This document shows positions 15,506 through 26,340 of a DNA stretch of 64,000 nucleotides, piece after piece. The translations under genes were made by a program, and so were the position numbers. Positions within the stretch are counted from its first letter, which is position 1. Each line of letters opens with the position of its first letter. The notes beneath the pieces were generated by a model. That model searched no databases. It was not told the DNA's origin and was given only the letters and a program-made list of their open reading frames with translations. The stretch is from Elusimicrobiota bacterium (GTDB taxonomy: Bacteria; Elusimicrobiota; Elusimicrobia; UBA1565; UBA9628), in contig JACRDQ010000030.1 of NCBI GenBank assembly GCA_016218545.1, positions 186,001 through 250,000 of the forward strand, given 5' to 3'.

Positions 15506-17367
15506 GCAAGATCATCGGTATCGACCTGGGTACGTCCAATACGGCCGCCGCCGTGATGGAAGGCGGCAAGGCCACCATCATCCCCTCCGCCGAGGGCATC
15601 TCCCTGGGCGGCAAGGCCTTCCCCTCGTACGTCGCTTTCGCCAAGGACGGCCAGCTCATCGTGGGCGAGCCGGCCCGGCGGCAGACCGTGGCCAACCCCG
15701 AGGGCACCTTCATGGCCTTCAAGCGCAAGATGGGCAGCTCCCACAAGTACGAGCACAACGGCAAGGAGTACACGCCACAGCAGCTCTCCGCGTTCCTGCT
15801 CCAGAAGGTCAAGCGCGACGTCGAAGCCTTCCTGGGCGACAAGGTGGAGAAGGCGGTCATCACGGTCCCGGCCTATTTCGACGACAACCAGCGCCAGGCC
15901 ACCAAGGACGCGGGCACCATCGCGGGCCTGGAGGTCGTGCGCATCGTCAACGAGCCGACCGCGGCCTGCCTGGCCTACGGCCTCGACAAGAAGGGCAAGG
16001 ACGCCAAGATCATGGTCTTCGACCTGGGCGGCGGCACGCTCGACGTCACGATCATGGACTTCGGCGGAGGCGTCTTCGAGGTCGTCTCGACCTCCGGCGA
16101 CACCCAGCTCGGCGGCACGGACATGGACAAGGCGGTCATCGACTTCATCGCCGGCGAGTTCAAGAAGGAGACGGGCGTGGACGTGCGCAAGGACCCTCCG
16201 GCCTATCAGCGGCTGCGGGAGGCGGCGGAGAAGGCCAAGATCGAGCTCTCCACCACCATGGAGACGGACATCAACCTGCCGTATCTCACGGCCATCGACA
16301 ACCAGCCCAAGCACCTCACGCTGAAGTTCACCCGGGCCAAGCTCGAGTCTCTCGTGGAGCCCATCGTCAGCCGCTGCAAGGCTTCCGTGGACCAGGCCCT
16401 CAACGACGCCAAGCTCAAGACCGCCGACATCACGAAGATCATCCTGGTCGGCGGCCCGACCCGCATGCCGCTCGTACAGAAGTTCGTGGAGGACTACGTG
16501 GGCCGGAAGGTCGAGCGCGGCATCGACCCCATGGAGTGCGTGGCCACCGGCGCCGCCATCCAGGCCGCGGTCCTCACGGGAGAGGTCAAGGACGTCCTCC
16601 TGCTCGACGTGACGCCCTTGACCCTGGGCATCGAGACCCTAGGAGGCGTCATGACCCCGCTCATCGAGCGGAACACGACCATCCCGGTCGAGAAGTCGCA
16701 GGTCTTCTCCACGGCCTCGGACAACCAGCCCGCGGTGACGGTGCACGTCCTGCAAGGGGAGCGCCCCATGGCCAAGGACAACGTGGGGCTGGAGCACTTC
16801 GACCTCGACGGCATCCCTCCGGCGCCCCGCGGGATCCCGCAGATCAAGGTGACCTTCTCCATCGACGCCAACGGCATCCTCAACGTGCGCGCCGAGGACC
16901 TCGGCACGAAGAAGGCCCAGCACATCACCATCTCCGCCCCCAACAAGCTCAACAAGGAGGAGGTCGAGAAGTTCATCAGGGAAGCCGAGAAGTTCTCCGA
17001 GGAGGACAAGAAGCAGAAGGAGCGCATCGCGGCCAAGAACGAGGCCGACTCCGTCCTCTACGCCTGCGAGAAGGCCCTCAAAGAGCACGGCGACAAGGTC
17101 GGTCAGGATGAGCGGGCGGCCATCGACCGGGGCGTCGCGGACCTCAAGGAAGCCATCAAGAGCGACGACCCGGAGCGCATGAACAAGTCCAAGGAGGAGC
17201 TCCTCAAGGTCTCGCACAAGCTGGCCCAGGAGATCTACAAGGAAGCCTCCTCCAAGGCCGGGGCCGCGCAGGCCGCCCCGGGCGCGGAAGGCGGGCCCAA
17301 GAAGGGCAAGAAAGGCGGCGACGACGTCATGGATGCCGAGGTGGTCGACGGCGGTCCGGACAAGTGA
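15502..17367 (+). CDS. dnaK: Chaperone protein DnaK (Hsp70)
   Basis: The 621-residue Hsp70 has all the landmark motifs: [19 protein letters not shown] at the N-terminus, the phosphate-2 motif [13 protein letters not shown], and the adenosine motif [15 protein letters not shown]. Next come the linker [16 protein letters not shown] and the substrate-binding domain, and the C-terminus is acidic and ends in MDAEVVD. The ATG has a strong GGAGG site in the tail of grpE. It works with DnaJ and GrpE in folding new and stress-damaged proteins. The lid region is slightly short compared with E. coli, but this is within the family range. Confidence 0.97.
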   Translation: MSKIIGIDLGTSNTAAAVMEGGKATIIPSAEGISLGGKAFPSYVAFAKDGQLIVGEPARRQTVANPEGTFMAFKRKMGSSHKYEHNGKEYTPQQLSAFLLQKVKRDVEAFLGDKVEKAVITVPAYFDDNQRQATKDAGTIAGLEVVRIVNEPTAACLAYGLDKKGKDAKIMVFDLGGGTLDVTIMDFGGGVFEVVSTSGDTQLGGTDMDKAVIDFIAGEFKKETGVDVRKDPPAYQRLREAAEKAKIELSTTMETDINLPYLTAIDNQPKHLTLKFTRAKLESLVEPIVSRCKASVDQALNDAKLKTADITKIILVGGPTRMPLVQKFVEDYVGRKVERGIDPMECVATGAAIQAAVLTGEVKDVLLLDVTPLTLGIETLGGVMTPLIERNTTIPVEKSQVFSTASDNQPAVTVHVLQGERPMAKDNVGLEHFDLDGIPPAPRGIPQIKVTFSIDANGILNVRAEDLGTKKAQHITISAPNKLNKEEVEKFIREAEKFSEEDKKQKERIAAKNEADSVLYACEKALKEHGDKVGQDERAAIDRGVADLKEAIKSDDPERMNKSKEELLKVSHKLAQEIYKEASSKAGAAQAAPGAEGGPKKGKKGGDDVMDAEVVDGGPDK

Positions 17368-17394
17368 CGACGGGCGGGCCCTCGGGCCTCCATC

Positions 17395-18516
17395 ATGGCT
17401 GACGACTACTACAACCTCCTGGGCGTGCCCAGGAACGCGACCGAGGCCGAGCTCAAGGCGGCTTACCGCAAGCTGGCCATGAAGTATCACCCGGACCGCA
17501 ACCCGGGGGACAAGTCCTCCGAGGACAAGTTCCGCAAGATCAACGCGGCCTACGAGGCGCTCTCCGACCCCAAGAAGAGGCAGGTCTACGACCAGTACGG
17601 CGAGGCCGGCCTGCAGGGCGGGGCGGGCGTGCATCCGGGCTTCGGCGGCGGCGCCGGCGGCGTCGACATGAACGACATGTTCGGCGACATCTTCGAGAAC
17701 TTCTTCGGGGGCCGGGGCGGCGGCAAGCGCTCCCGCCGCGGCTCGGACATCAAGGAGGAGGTCCGGGTCACCCTCGAGGCTGCCTTCCACGGCGTGGAGG
17801 TCCCCGTCCCCATCGACCGGGTCGTGTCGTGCGGGACCTGCGGGGGCTCCGGGGCCAAGCCCGGCTCAAGCCCCAGGCGCTGCCCCCAGTGCCGCGGCAC
17901 CGGGCGGGTCCAGTTCGCCCAGGGCTTTTTCAGCATGAGCCAGACCTGCGGCGAGTGCGGGGGCGAGGGCCAGGTGGTGGACACCCCGTGCCGGGACTGC
18001 AAGGGCAGCGGCCGCGAGCGCAAGCGCGAGGAGAAGCGCATCCGCGTTCCCGCGGGCATCTACGACGGCGCGACCATGCGGGTGCACGGAGGGGGGGACT
18101 CGGGCGGACCGGGCGCGGAGCCGGGCGACCTCTTCGTGGTCGTCCGCGTCAAGCCCGACCCCCGCTTTGAGCGGGACGAGGACGACCTCGTCACCGAGAC
18201 CAACCTCGACATCTGCGAGGCCTCCCTGGGCACGACGCTCGAGCTCGTGGCCATCGACGGCGAGCGCACCCGGATCAAGATCCCTCCGGGCGTCCAGCAC
18301 GGGGCGACCTTCCGCGTGCGCGAGAAGGGCATGCCGCGCCTGCAGGGCCGGGGCAAGGGCGACCTCATGGTGCGGGTGAAGGTCCGCGTCCCCCAGCATC
18401 TCACCGCGAAGCAGAAGGCCCTCCTCGAGGAGTTCGCCAAGACCCTGGGCGACGAGGAAGGCGGCTCGGAGGGGGAAGGCGGCCTTTTCAAGAAGATCTT
18501 CGGAGGAAAAGACTAG
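17395..18516 (+). CDS. dnaJ: Chaperone protein DnaJ (Hsp40)
   Basis: The 373-residue co-chaperone stimulates DnaK ATPase and delivers substrates. It has a J domain with HPD at residues 32-34 and a Gly-rich linker (about 75-115). The four zinc-binding repeats follow ([32 protein letters not shown]), then the two C-terminal beta domains. The stop codon TAG is part of the CTAG site where a MITE-like element inserted. Its coding sequence is complete, ending GGKD. Confidence 0.96.
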   Translation: MADDYYNLLGVPRNATEAELKAAYRKLAMKYHPDRNPGDKSSEDKFRKINAAYEALSDPKKRQVYDQYGEAGLQGGAGVHPGFGGGAGGVDMNDMFGDIFENFFGGRGGGKRSRRGSDIKEEVRVTLEAAFHGVEVPVPIDRVVSCGTCGGSGAKPGSSPRRCPQCRGTGRVQFAQGFFSMSQTCGECGGEGQVVDTPCRDCKGSGRERKREEKRIRVPAGIYDGATMRVHGGGDSGGPGAEPGDLFVVVRVKPDPRFERDEDDLVTETNLDICEASLGTTLELVAIDGERTRIKIPPGVQHGATFRVREKGMPRLQGRGKGDLMVRVKVRVPQHLTAKQKALLEEFAKTLGDEEGGSEGEGGLFKKIFGGKD

Positions 18517-18547
18517 TGCTCCGACCGCCTGGTTTTTGCCCTTTCGG
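18517..18547 (+). repeat. Left terminal inverted repeat of the MITE-like element
   Basis: It begins TGCTCCGACCGCCTGGTTTT and matches the reverse complement of 18841-18871 at all but one position (G in this copy where the other gives A). Confidence 0.9.
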
Positions 18548-18840
18548 GAGCCCGGATTCGAGCCGGCTGCGAGGCGCGAGGAAGGAGAAGGCTGGATGCC
18601 TTCGACTGACGTCCCATTCCCATCGATCATCGGAAGGGACAGTCCCGCAGAGCGGGACGAGCAACGCGGCAGCCGGCCGAAGGCGGGCTCCCCCGCTGAC
18701 AGAGGAGAAGAGCATGCAAACTCAAAGGAATCCCTTGATAGCGGGGTCGGTCGCTCTCGGCCTGCGCCTTCGTCGCTCGTCGGTCCCGGACGCTCGGTCC
18801 GCTCCCTCCTCGCTCCTCGGCTCGGCTCGAAATCGGCCGG

Positions 18841-18871
18841 CCGAAAGGGTAAAAACCAGGCGGTCGGAGCA
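18841..18871 (-). repeat. Right terminal inverted repeat of the MITE-like element
   Basis: This is the mirror of the left repeat. Its outer end contains GGAG at 18866-18869, which sits 6 bases before the rsmE ATG and can act as a replacement ribosome binding site. Confidence 0.9.
18866..18869 (+). promoter_or_regulatory. Element-supplied ribosome binding site for rsmE
   Basis: GGAG lies inside the right terminal repeat, 6 bases before the ATG at 18876. Before the insertion, the GGAGG at 18502-18506 in the dnaJ tail would have been 10 bases from the same ATG. The insertion moved that site away but brought a new one. Confidence 0.5.
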
Positions 18872-18875
18872 CTAG

Positions 18876-19694
18876 ATGCCCCAGTTCTTCCTGCCGGCCG
18901 ATTCGGAGCAGAACGGGAAGTTCCATCTTCGCGGCCCCGAGGCTTTCCACATCTCCCGGGTCCTGCGCTATCGCGAGGGCGACCCCCTCGTGCTTTTCGA
19001 CGGCAAGGGGACGCGCTTCGAGGCCGTGATCGGCGTCATCCATCCGGACGGCAGCGTCTCCGGCACCATCGTCTCCAGGAAGCTCGAGACCGCCGAGTCC
19101 GTCGCGGCGCGGCTCAACCTTTACCAGGGCCTGCTCAAGTCCAGCCACTGGGAGTGGCTCCTGCAGAAGGGCACGGAGATCGGTGTCTCGAGCTTCATCC
19201 CGGTCACGACGCCCAGGACCGTGGTCCTCCTCCGCGAGGAGGAGCGCGTCAAGGCCAAGAGGGAGCGCTGGGCCAAGATCGTGCTGGCCGCGGCCAAGCA
19301 GTGCGGCCGGGCCGACCTCCCGGCGGTGGCCGAGCCTGTGGAGTTCCGGGACGCCATCAAGGCCAGCTGCGGCGAGGCCGCGCTCGATGACGGGACGCCC
19401 GCTCCTCCCTCCCCCGACCGGCGCATCACCCTCGTGGCCTGGGAAGGCCTGGCGGGCGCCACGGCGCGCCGCAGCGTGCGCGACGCGCTCCTGGAGGCCG
19501 AGGTGGGAGAGGACCGGCACGGGGTCACCGTCGATCTCTTCGTGGGCCCCGAGGGGGGCTTCAGCGACGAGGAGATCGAGCTGGCCGAGAGCATGGGGGC
19601 CGTGGTCTTCGGCCTCGGCCGCTCCACCCTGAGAGGAGAGACCGCGGCGATCGCGGCCGCGAGCCTCATCCTCTACGAGTTCGGCGCCCTCTGA
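18876..19694 (+). CDS. rsmE: 16S rRNA (uracil1498-N3)-methyltransferase RsmE
   Basis: The 272-residue protein has the RsmE layout: an N-terminal PUA-like domain (about residues 1-75) and a C-terminal SPOUT methyltransferase domain. The knot is visible as FVGPEGGFSDEEIELAESMG and LGRSTLRGETA. It methylates U1498 of 16S rRNA. It is the usual neighbour downstream of dnaJ, and here the two are separated by the MITE-like element. The 3' end overlaps the next start codon. An insert rich in Asp/Pro (about residues 168-182) is slightly unusual. Confidence 0.92.
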   Translation: MPQFFLPADSEQNGKFHLRGPEAFHISRVLRYREGDPLVLFDGKGTRFEAVIGVIHPDGSVSGTIVSRKLETAESVAARLNLYQGLLKSSHWEWLLQKGTEIGVSSFIPVTTPRTVVLLREEERVKAKRERWAKIVLAAAKQCGRADLPAVAEPVEFRDAIKASCGEAALDDGTPAPPSPDRRITLVAWEGLAGATARRSVRDALLEAEVGEDRHGVTVDLFVGPEGGFSDEEIELAESMGAVVFGLGRSTLRGETAAIAAASLILYEFGAL

Positions 19695-20938
19695 AGATCT
19701 ACTTCCAGACGTTCGGCTGCAGGGTCAATCAGTACGAGACCCAGGCCCTGCGCGAGCGCGTCCTCGCCGACCCGTCGGCCGAGGCCTCGTCCGACTGGGA
19801 GTCCGCGGACGTCTGCGTGGTGAACTCCTGCACGGTCACGGCCGAGGCGGACAAGGACGCCCTGCGCCTCATCCGGCGCATCAGCCGTCGCAACCCTCGG
19901 GCGCGCCTGGTCGTGACCGGGTGCCTCGCGGACCGCGACCGCAAGGCCCTGTCCGAGGCCGCGCCCGGGGCGCTCGTGGTGGGCAACGCGGATAAGGGAC
20001 GCATCGCCGAGTTCATCGGACTCTCCGTCCAGCCCTCCTCCCACGTGCGCGGCCTCGCGGGAAGGTCCCGGGCCCTGGTCAAGGTCCAGGACGGCTGCGA
20101 CGGGGCCTGCTCCTACTGCGTCGTGCCCCGGGTGCGGCGGGAGAACTCCTCCAAGCCCTTGGCCGAGCTTGCGGCCGAGGTCTCGGGCCTGGTGCGGACC
20201 GGGCACGCTGAGGTGGTCCTGTGCGGCATCCGGCTCGGCCGCTACGCGGGCGAAGACGTTTCCGGGGAGAGCGCGGACCTGGCCCGGGCCCTGCAGGAGC
20301 TCTGCCGGCTTCCCGGAGACTTCCGCTTGAGGCTCTCGTCCCTCGAGGTGGCCGAGCTCTCCGACCGGCTCCTCGACGCGGCCGCCGCCTCAGGGGGCCG
20401 CGTGTGCCCGTCCTTCCACCTCCCTCTTCAGTCCGGGTCGGACGCGGTCCTCAAGCGCATGAACCGGCCCTATGACTCTACGTTCTACGCCCGCCGGCTG
20501 GAGGCTCTGCGAGGCCGGCTGCCGCGGGCCGCGGTGTTCACGGACATCATGACGGGGTTCCCAGGCGAGACCGAGGCCGAGTTCCGGGAGAGCCTGGAGT
20601 TCGTGAAGGCCCAGGGACTGCGAGGGCTCCACGTGTTCCGTTACTCCCGCAGGCCCGGCACGCCGGCGGCCTCCCTGACGGAGCAGGTCCCTCCGGAGGT
20701 CATCCTCGACAGGGCCCGGGAGCTCCGAGGTCTGGACTTGGAGCTCAGGACCGCCTTCGCCGCGAGCGCGGTGGGCCAGATGAGGCGCGTGGCCGCCACC
20801 GAGGGGGTGGATGAGGGGGCGGGTCGGGACGCCCTGGCCGAGGATTTCCTGACGGTCAGGCTCGGTGCGGACCCCGGCCCCGGCCTCCACGAGGTCCGCG
20901 TCACGTCCTCCGACGGTCCTCGTGCCTTCGGGGTCTGA
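19691..20938 (+). CDS. mtaB: MtaB-like tRNA methylthiotransferase (radical SAM), likely CTG start
   Basis: The 415-residue enzyme adds a methylthio group to t6A37 of tRNAs (MtaB/YqeV branch). The N-terminal cluster-binding domain has C10 (MKIYFQTFGCRVNQYE), C47 (VVNSCTVTAEADK) and C78 (TGCLADRD). The radical SAM site is C136, C140, C143 (GCDGACSYCVVPRVRR). The homologous start with its essential C10 needs reading from a CTG at 19691, which overlaps the rsmE stop (CTGA). No ATG, GTG or TTG lies in frame between that point and residue 43 that would keep C10. The C-terminal TRAM-like part is short. Confidence 0.88.
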   Translation: MKIYFQTFGCRVNQYETQALRERVLADPSAEASSDWESADVCVVNSCTVTAEADKDALRLIRRISRRNPRARLVVTGCLADRDRKALSEAAPGALVVGNADKGRIAEFIGLSVQPSSHVRGLAGRSRALVKVQDGCDGACSYCVVPRVRRENSSKPLAELAAEVSGLVRTGHAEVVLCGIRLGRYAGEDVSGESADLARALQELCRLPGDFRLRLSSLEVAELSDRLLDAAAASGGRVCPSFHLPLQSGSDAVLKRMNRPYDSTFYARRLEALRGRLPRAAVFTDIMTGFPGETEAEFRESLEFVKAQGLRGLHVFRYSRRPGTPAASLTEQVPPEVILDRARELRGLDLELRTAFAASAVGQMRRVAATEGVDEGAGRDALAEDFLTVRLGADPGPGLHEVRVTSSDGPRAFGV

Positions 20939-20955
20939 CCCCATCCGGAACCCCA

Positions 20956-20984
20956 TTGCGAAACGCTGAAAAATACGATAAAAT
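20956..20984 (+). promoter_or_regulatory. Promoter of the HIT gene
   Basis: TTGCGA (20956-20961) and TAAAAT (20979-20984) are 17 bases apart. The -10 ends 10 bases before the ATG, leaving almost no leader and no Shine-Dalgarno. Confidence 0.55.
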
Positions 20985-20994
20985 CTGTTTTTCC

Positions 20995-21336
20995 ATGAGC
21001 GATTGTCTCTTCTGCAGGATCGTCAGCCGCCAGATCCCGTCTCAGATCGTCTTCGAGGACGATCTGGCGCTCGTTTTCCAGGACCTCAACCCGCAGGCGC
21101 CGACCCACGTCCTCATCATCCCCAAGAAACACATCCCGTCCTTGGCCGACGCGGCCGAGGAGGATGCCGCGCTCTTGGGGCACCTCCAGCGCGTGGCGGG
21201 CAGGTTCGCGCGCGAGCACTCTTTGGAGAAGGGCTTCAGGGTCGTCACGAACTCGGGGCGGGGCGCCGGCCAGTCGGTGGACCATCTGCACTACCACCTC
21301 CTCGGCGGGCGGGCCATGACTTGGCCTCCGGGCTGA
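20995..21336 (+). CDS. HIT-family (HINT-type) nucleotide hydrolase
   Basis: The 113-residue protein is a histidine-triad hydrolase of the HINT group, which cleaves adenosine phosphoramidates and similar nucleotides. It starts with the HINT pattern DCLFCRIVSRQIPSQIVFEDD. The active-site triad is at the C-terminal end (VDHLHYHLLGGR, H-x-H-x-H). The second Cys pair member seen in zinc-binding HINTs is at C4/C7. The start ATG is at 20995, since an earlier frame start overlaps the promoter. The short gap to rpsU could let it lead the next operon. Confidence 0.9.
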   Translation: MSDCLFCRIVSRQIPSQIVFEDDLALVFQDLNPQAPTHVLIIPKKHIPSLADAAEEDAALLGHLQRVAGRFAREHSLEKGFRVVTNSGRGAGQSVDHLHYHLLGGRAMTWPPG

Positions 21337-21393
21337 ATTTGAAAGCAATCAAGAGCCGGTGCGCACTCCGGCGATCGAGGTGTTGAACAGTCC

Positions 21394-21591
21394 ATGGTGT
21401 TCGTCAAACTTCGCGAAGGGGAAAACGTTGAGGACGCGCTTCGGCGTTTCAAGCGTGAATGCGAGCGGACCGGCATCCTGCGCGAGATCAAGCGCAGGGA
21501 GCACTACATGTCCCCGAGCATCAAGCGTAAGCTGAAGGCCGCCGAGGCCCGCAGGAAGATGCGCCGGATGAGACGCCGCCGCCCGGTCTAG
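21394..21591 (+). CDS. rpsU: 30S ribosomal protein bS21
   Basis: The 65-residue, very basic protein has the bS21 start (VFVKLREGENVEDALRRFK) and an Arg-rich tail (KMRRMRRRRPV). It is a late-binding small-subunit protein near the mRNA exit channel. It opens the classic macromolecular-synthesis operon rpsU-dnaG-rpoD, here with 34 bases before dnaG. A GAGG ribosome binding site lies about 14 bases upstream of the ATG. A small GC hairpin (GCCGG/CCGGC) sits just before it. Confidence 0.95.
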   Translation: MVFVKLREGENVEDALRRFKRECERTGILREIKRREHYMSPSIKRKLKAAEARRKMRRMRRRRPV

Positions 21592-21625
21592 CACATCAGG
21601 CCGTCGTCGAGCAGCATCCCGCAGC

Positions 21626-23380
21626 ATGATCTCGCCAGAGACCATCGACGCCATCCGTTCCAGGATGGATATCGCGGAATTGGTCCGGGAACACGTGCCC
21701 GGCTTGAAGAAAGCCGGCCGGAACTGGGCCGCGCGGTGTCCGTTCCATCAGGAGCGAACGCCGTCGTTCACCGTCAGTCCCGAGCGGCAGACGTTCCACT
21801 GCTGGGGCTGTCATGAACACGGCGACGTATTCGCTTTTCTGATGAAGATCGAGGGGCTCTCGTTCTATGAGGCGGTCGAGCGCCTCGCCGAGCGGACGGG
21901 CGTGGCCATCGCCAAACGCTCGGAATCCATGTCTCCCGCGGACCGCGAGCGGCTCCGGATCCGCGAGGCCCTCCAGTTCGCGCGGGACTTCTATCACGGC
22001 CTCCTGCTGAACTCCGGCGAGGCCGCGGCCGCGCGCGCGTACTTGGCCAAGAGGGGAGTCTCCGCCGCGAGCATCGAGAACTTCGGCCTGGGCTTCGCCC
22101 CGCGCCGCAGCGACACCCTGCTCGCCGAGGCCCAGCTCAAGGGCTTCGGCTCCGACCTCCTGGTCGCGGCCGGGCTGGCCAAGGTCCAGGAGGGGCGCGG
22201 GTTGCGCGACTTCTTCTTCGGCCGCCTGCTCTTCCCCATCAGCGACACCAAGGGGCAGGTGACGGCGTTCGGGGGGCGGGCCCTCGACGACTCGATGCCC
22301 AAGTACCTCAACTCCCCCGAGACCGCGGTCTTCTCGAAGTCCCGGACCCTCTTCGCCCTCTTCCAGGCCCTGCCCGCGGTCCGCAAGTCCCGCAGGGTCC
22401 TGCTGGTCGAGGGTTACATGGACGCCATCGCCTGCCACCAGTTCGGCGTGGTCGAGGCCGTCGCTCCCCTGGGCACGGCGCTCACCGTCGAGCACGCGAC
22501 GGCCCTCGCCCGCTACGCCACCCACGCGACCGTGGTCTTCGACGCCGACAACGCGGGGCTCGCCGCCGCCGTCCGCGGGGCTGAGACGCTCCTGCACGCG
22601 GGGCTCGAGGTCCGCATCGCGACGGTGCCGGAGGGCAAGGACCCCGACGAGCTCCTTCAGCGCTCCGGGGTCGAGCCCTTCCAGCGGTGCCTGGCCGAGG
22701 CCTGCGACCTCGTCGAGTTCCGCACGACGCTCGCCATGCGCGGCCGCAAGGCGGAGCTCGCCCCGGCCGAGAAGGCTTCGGTCGCCCGGGACATCCTGGG
22801 GACGATCGCCCAGTGCCCGGACGAGGTGCTCAAGGCGGAGTGGGTGCGCCGGCTCTCCCAGCGGCTCCGGGTCGACGAAGGAGCGCTCCTGCGCCAGCTC
22901 GGCAAGGAGCCCGCGGGAGGCGCGGTACGGTCTCCGCGAGCCGCCGGGACCCGCCCGTCCCCGCGTCCGGAGGGCGGGGCCGGGGGCATGGGGCTTCCTC
23001 CGGCGGACCGCCAGATCCTGGCGCTCGTCATGCGCCAGCCGGGACTGGCGGCCTCGGTCCAGGAGACGGATTGGACGTCCGCGGCGGCCGCGCGCATCTG
23101 GCGGGCGCTGTCCGGGCTCGACGTCTCGGACGCCGCGTGGCCGCAGCGCCTCATGGCGGCGCTCCCTCCCGAGGACCGGATCCTTGCCTCGGCCCTGCTG
23201 GTGGGGGAGAGCCCGTCCCGGGACCCGGAGGCGGACCTCTCCGCGATCCTCGGGCGCCTGAGGCGTGAGAAGCGGCTCCGGGAGATCGAGCCGCTCATGA
23301 AGGGCGACGCGCCGGTGGACGGGGCGATCATGGACGAGTATCGCAAGCTTTTGACGGAACTCAAGGGCAGCAGGAAGTAG
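21626..23380 (+). CDS. dnaG: DNA primase DnaG
   Basis: The 584-residue primase makes RNA primers for DNA replication. The CHC2 zinc motif is complete (C38, H41, C59, C62). The TOPRIM catalytic core includes [12 protein letters not shown] and a DxD-type FDADNAG. A Pro/Gly/Arg-rich linker near residues 430-455 leads to the C-terminal helicase-interaction region. Position between rpsU and rpoD confirms identity. There is no strong Shine-Dalgarno before the ATG at 21626, which may keep its expression low as in other species. Confidence 0.96.
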   Translation: MISPETIDAIRSRMDIAELVREHVPGLKKAGRNWAARCPFHQERTPSFTVSPERQTFHCWGCHEHGDVFAFLMKIEGLSFYEAVERLAERTGVAIAKRSESMSPADRERLRIREALQFARDFYHGLLLNSGEAAAARAYLAKRGVSAASIENFGLGFAPRRSDTLLAEAQLKGFGSDLLVAAGLAKVQEGRGLRDFFFGRLLFPISDTKGQVTAFGGRALDDSMPKYLNSPETAVFSKSRTLFALFQALPAVRKSRRVLLVEGYMDAIACHQFGVVEAVAPLGTALTVEHATALARYATHATVVFDADNAGLAAAVRGAETLLHAGLEVRIATVPEGKDPDELLQRSGVEPFQRCLAEACDLVEFRTTLAMRGRKAELAPAEKASVARDILGTIAQCPDEVLKAEWVRRLSQRLRVDEGALLRQLGKEPAGGAVRSPRAAGTRPSPRPEGGAGGMGLPPADRQILALVMRQPGLAASVQETDWTSAAAARIWRALSGLDVSDAAWPQRLMAALPPEDRILASALLVGESPSRDPEADLSAILGRLRREKRLREIEPLMKGDAPVDGAIMDEYRKLLTELKGSRK

Positions 23381-23399
23381 GCGACGGCGGGAGATTGAA

Positions 23400-25114
<1,715 letters not shown>

Positions 25115-25115
<1 letters not shown>

Positions 25116-25453
25116 TGCGCGGCCGCGGGCGCCACGACTACCACCAGTTCCATCCCCCGCACTTCCGGCGGGGGAGGCCCCAGTTGTTGGACACGCTGGT
25201 GATCGCTTGCGCGATCCTGTTGGGCGCGTCGGCCCTGTACCTGGGCGCCAAGCGCCTCCTCGACCGCCCGGAGGCGCCGTCGCCGGGCCTGCCGGGCCTG
25301 CCGGTCCTGCCGACCGTGGCCGAGCCCCCGACCCCGCCTCTCGACACGGGCGCGGCCTCCCGGACCGAGGTGCCCCTGGACTCCGTGCCGGCCATCGAGC
25401 TTGCCCGGACGGGCAAGCCGGTCCGCAGGAAGGTCGACGTCCCCACCCCCTAG
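25115..25453 (+). CDS. Small single-pass membrane protein of unknown function
   Basis: The 112-residue product has a basic His-rich N-terminus (GRGRHDYHQFHPPHFRRGR), one transmembrane segment (about residues 27-45, LVIACAILLGASALYLGA), and a Pro-rich outer tail (about residues 50-112). It overlaps the rpoD stop by one base, so it is probably translated by reinitiation at the end of that operon. The topology places the basic part inside. No family is recognised. Its stop overlaps by 4 bases (CTAG) the stop of the convergent gene. Confidence 0.65.
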
Positions 25454-26130
25454 CGCTTCTTAAGGACGTCCCGGATGGCCTCGGCCGCCACGTCGCGCCC
25501 GCCCATGCCGAAGGCCAGGGCCAGCGCCAGCCCCACGGAGGCCAGGATGATCTGGACCGCCGAAGAGATCAGGCGCGTCTCGATGCCGAGCTGCTCGAGC
25601 GAGGTGATGGCCGCGAAGACGAGGACGGCCACGTAGATCGCCTGCGCCATGTGGCCGCCTCCCGGGATGCTGTTGGCCTCGCTGGCCGAGCGCACGACCT
25701 CGGAGAGGAATCTGGCGAAGAGCAGGCCTCCGAAGAGGATGAGGACCCCGGCGAGGATCCTCGGCATGAAGAGGAGGAAGCGCTCGAGCATCTCCGAGAC
25801 AGCGGTCATGTTCACGGCGTTGGCCGCGGAGACGATGAAGATGAAGAGCACGAACCAGTAGATGAGGAAGCAGACGCCGTAGGTGGGGGACTTCCCCATG
25901 CCCAGGCGCGTGAGCACCTCGTTGATCCCGACGCGGCTGGTGTGCTCGTCGAGGCGCGCCCGGGAGAGCATCCCCTCGGCCAGGGTGCGCAGGGCACGGG
26001 CCGTGAACATCCCGGCGAGGAGCAGGAGGAAGGCAGCGAAGAAATTCGGGACGTAGGAGGCCATCCTGTTGATGGTCGTCAGGAACGGATCGAGCATCGC
26101 GTGGTAGAGGTTGGTGTTCATGCGCCGCAT
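25450..26130 (-). CDS. Conserved TM-helix protein related to MscS channels, lacking the channel beta domain
   Basis: The 226-residue protein has about five predicted transmembrane segments (near residues 28-46, 80-102, 118-136, 160-178 and 190-210). The last of these (SAVQIILASVGLALALAFGMGGRDVA) resembles the pore-lining TM3 helix of small-conductance mechanosensitive channels and the PF05552 TM-helix repeat. The cytosolic MscS beta domain is missing. It may be a channel accessory or a minimal channel-like protein. The start may be the ATG at 26130 or the one at 26121 (MNTNLYHAM). The gene is convergent with the preceding one and shares the bases CTAG for both stops. Confidence 0.72.
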   Translation of the reverse strand: MRRMNTNLYHAMLDPFLTTINRMASYVPNFFAAFLLLLAGMFTARALRTLAEGMLSRARLDEHTSRVGINEVLTRLGMGKSPTYGVCFLIYWFVLFIFIVSAANAVNMTAVSEMLERFLLFMPRILAGVLILFGGLLFARFLSEVVRSASEANSIPGGGHMAQAIYVAVLVFAAITSLEQLGIETRLISSAVQIILASVGLALALAFGMGGRDVAAEAIRDVLKKR

Positions 26131-26206
26131 CCTAGCATATTGCCCTCCGGGGCGGCCGTGTCGTCGGGAGGCCTCCCCAGATTTTGATGTTCGTGTGACT
26201 TTGGTG

Positions 26207-26222
26207 AGTGACTGAAATCACT
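26207..26222. promoter_or_regulatory. Small inverted repeat upstream of cluster A (possible operator)
   Basis: AGTGA, 6 bases, TCACT, ending one base before the -35 box of the cluster A promoter. A comparable palindrome lies at the -35 of cluster B. It is short, so chance is possible. Confidence 0.25.
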
Positions 26223-26223
26223 A

Positions 26224-26252
26224 TTGACGCACGAGGGGGACCTTAGTAGACT
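26224..26252 (+). promoter_or_regulatory. Promoter of surface-protein cluster A
   Basis: TTGACG (26224-26229) and TAGACT (26247-26252) are 17 bases apart. The spacer holds GAGGGGGACCTTA, nearly the same as the spacer region of the cluster B promoter. The predicted leader to the ATG at 26341 is about 80 bases. Confidence 0.5.
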
Positions 26253-26340
26253 TACTGATAAGAGAGTTTCAGAACCCGTCGAACTGGGAACTGTGAGCGC
26301 CGAGAACTCAAGTCCTAGCCGTCCTTCGTTTATAAAAACC

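Larger units (their letters stand above)
18513..18875. mobile_element. MITE-like element with 4-bp CTAG target duplication
   Basis: The element proper is 18517-18871 (355 bases), flanked by direct CTAG copies at 18513-18516 and 18872-18875. Its ends are near-perfect terminal inverted repeats starting TGCTCCGACCGCCTGG, with one mismatch in the first 31 bases, and a weaker inverted match continues inward for another 40 bases or so. It encodes no transposase. Short frames inside it look non-coding. A CTAG (YTAR) target is typical of the IS5 subgroup, so an IS5-type transposase elsewhere may move it. The interior contains a small hairpin (18642-18658). The insertion leaves the dnaJ stop and the rsmE start intact. 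Confidence 0.85.

Noticed and set aside
18516..18875. A 119-aa gene inside the MITE-like element
   Set aside because: The frame spans almost exactly the element and includes both terminal repeats. It has no motif and is better explained by GC-rich non-coding DNA.
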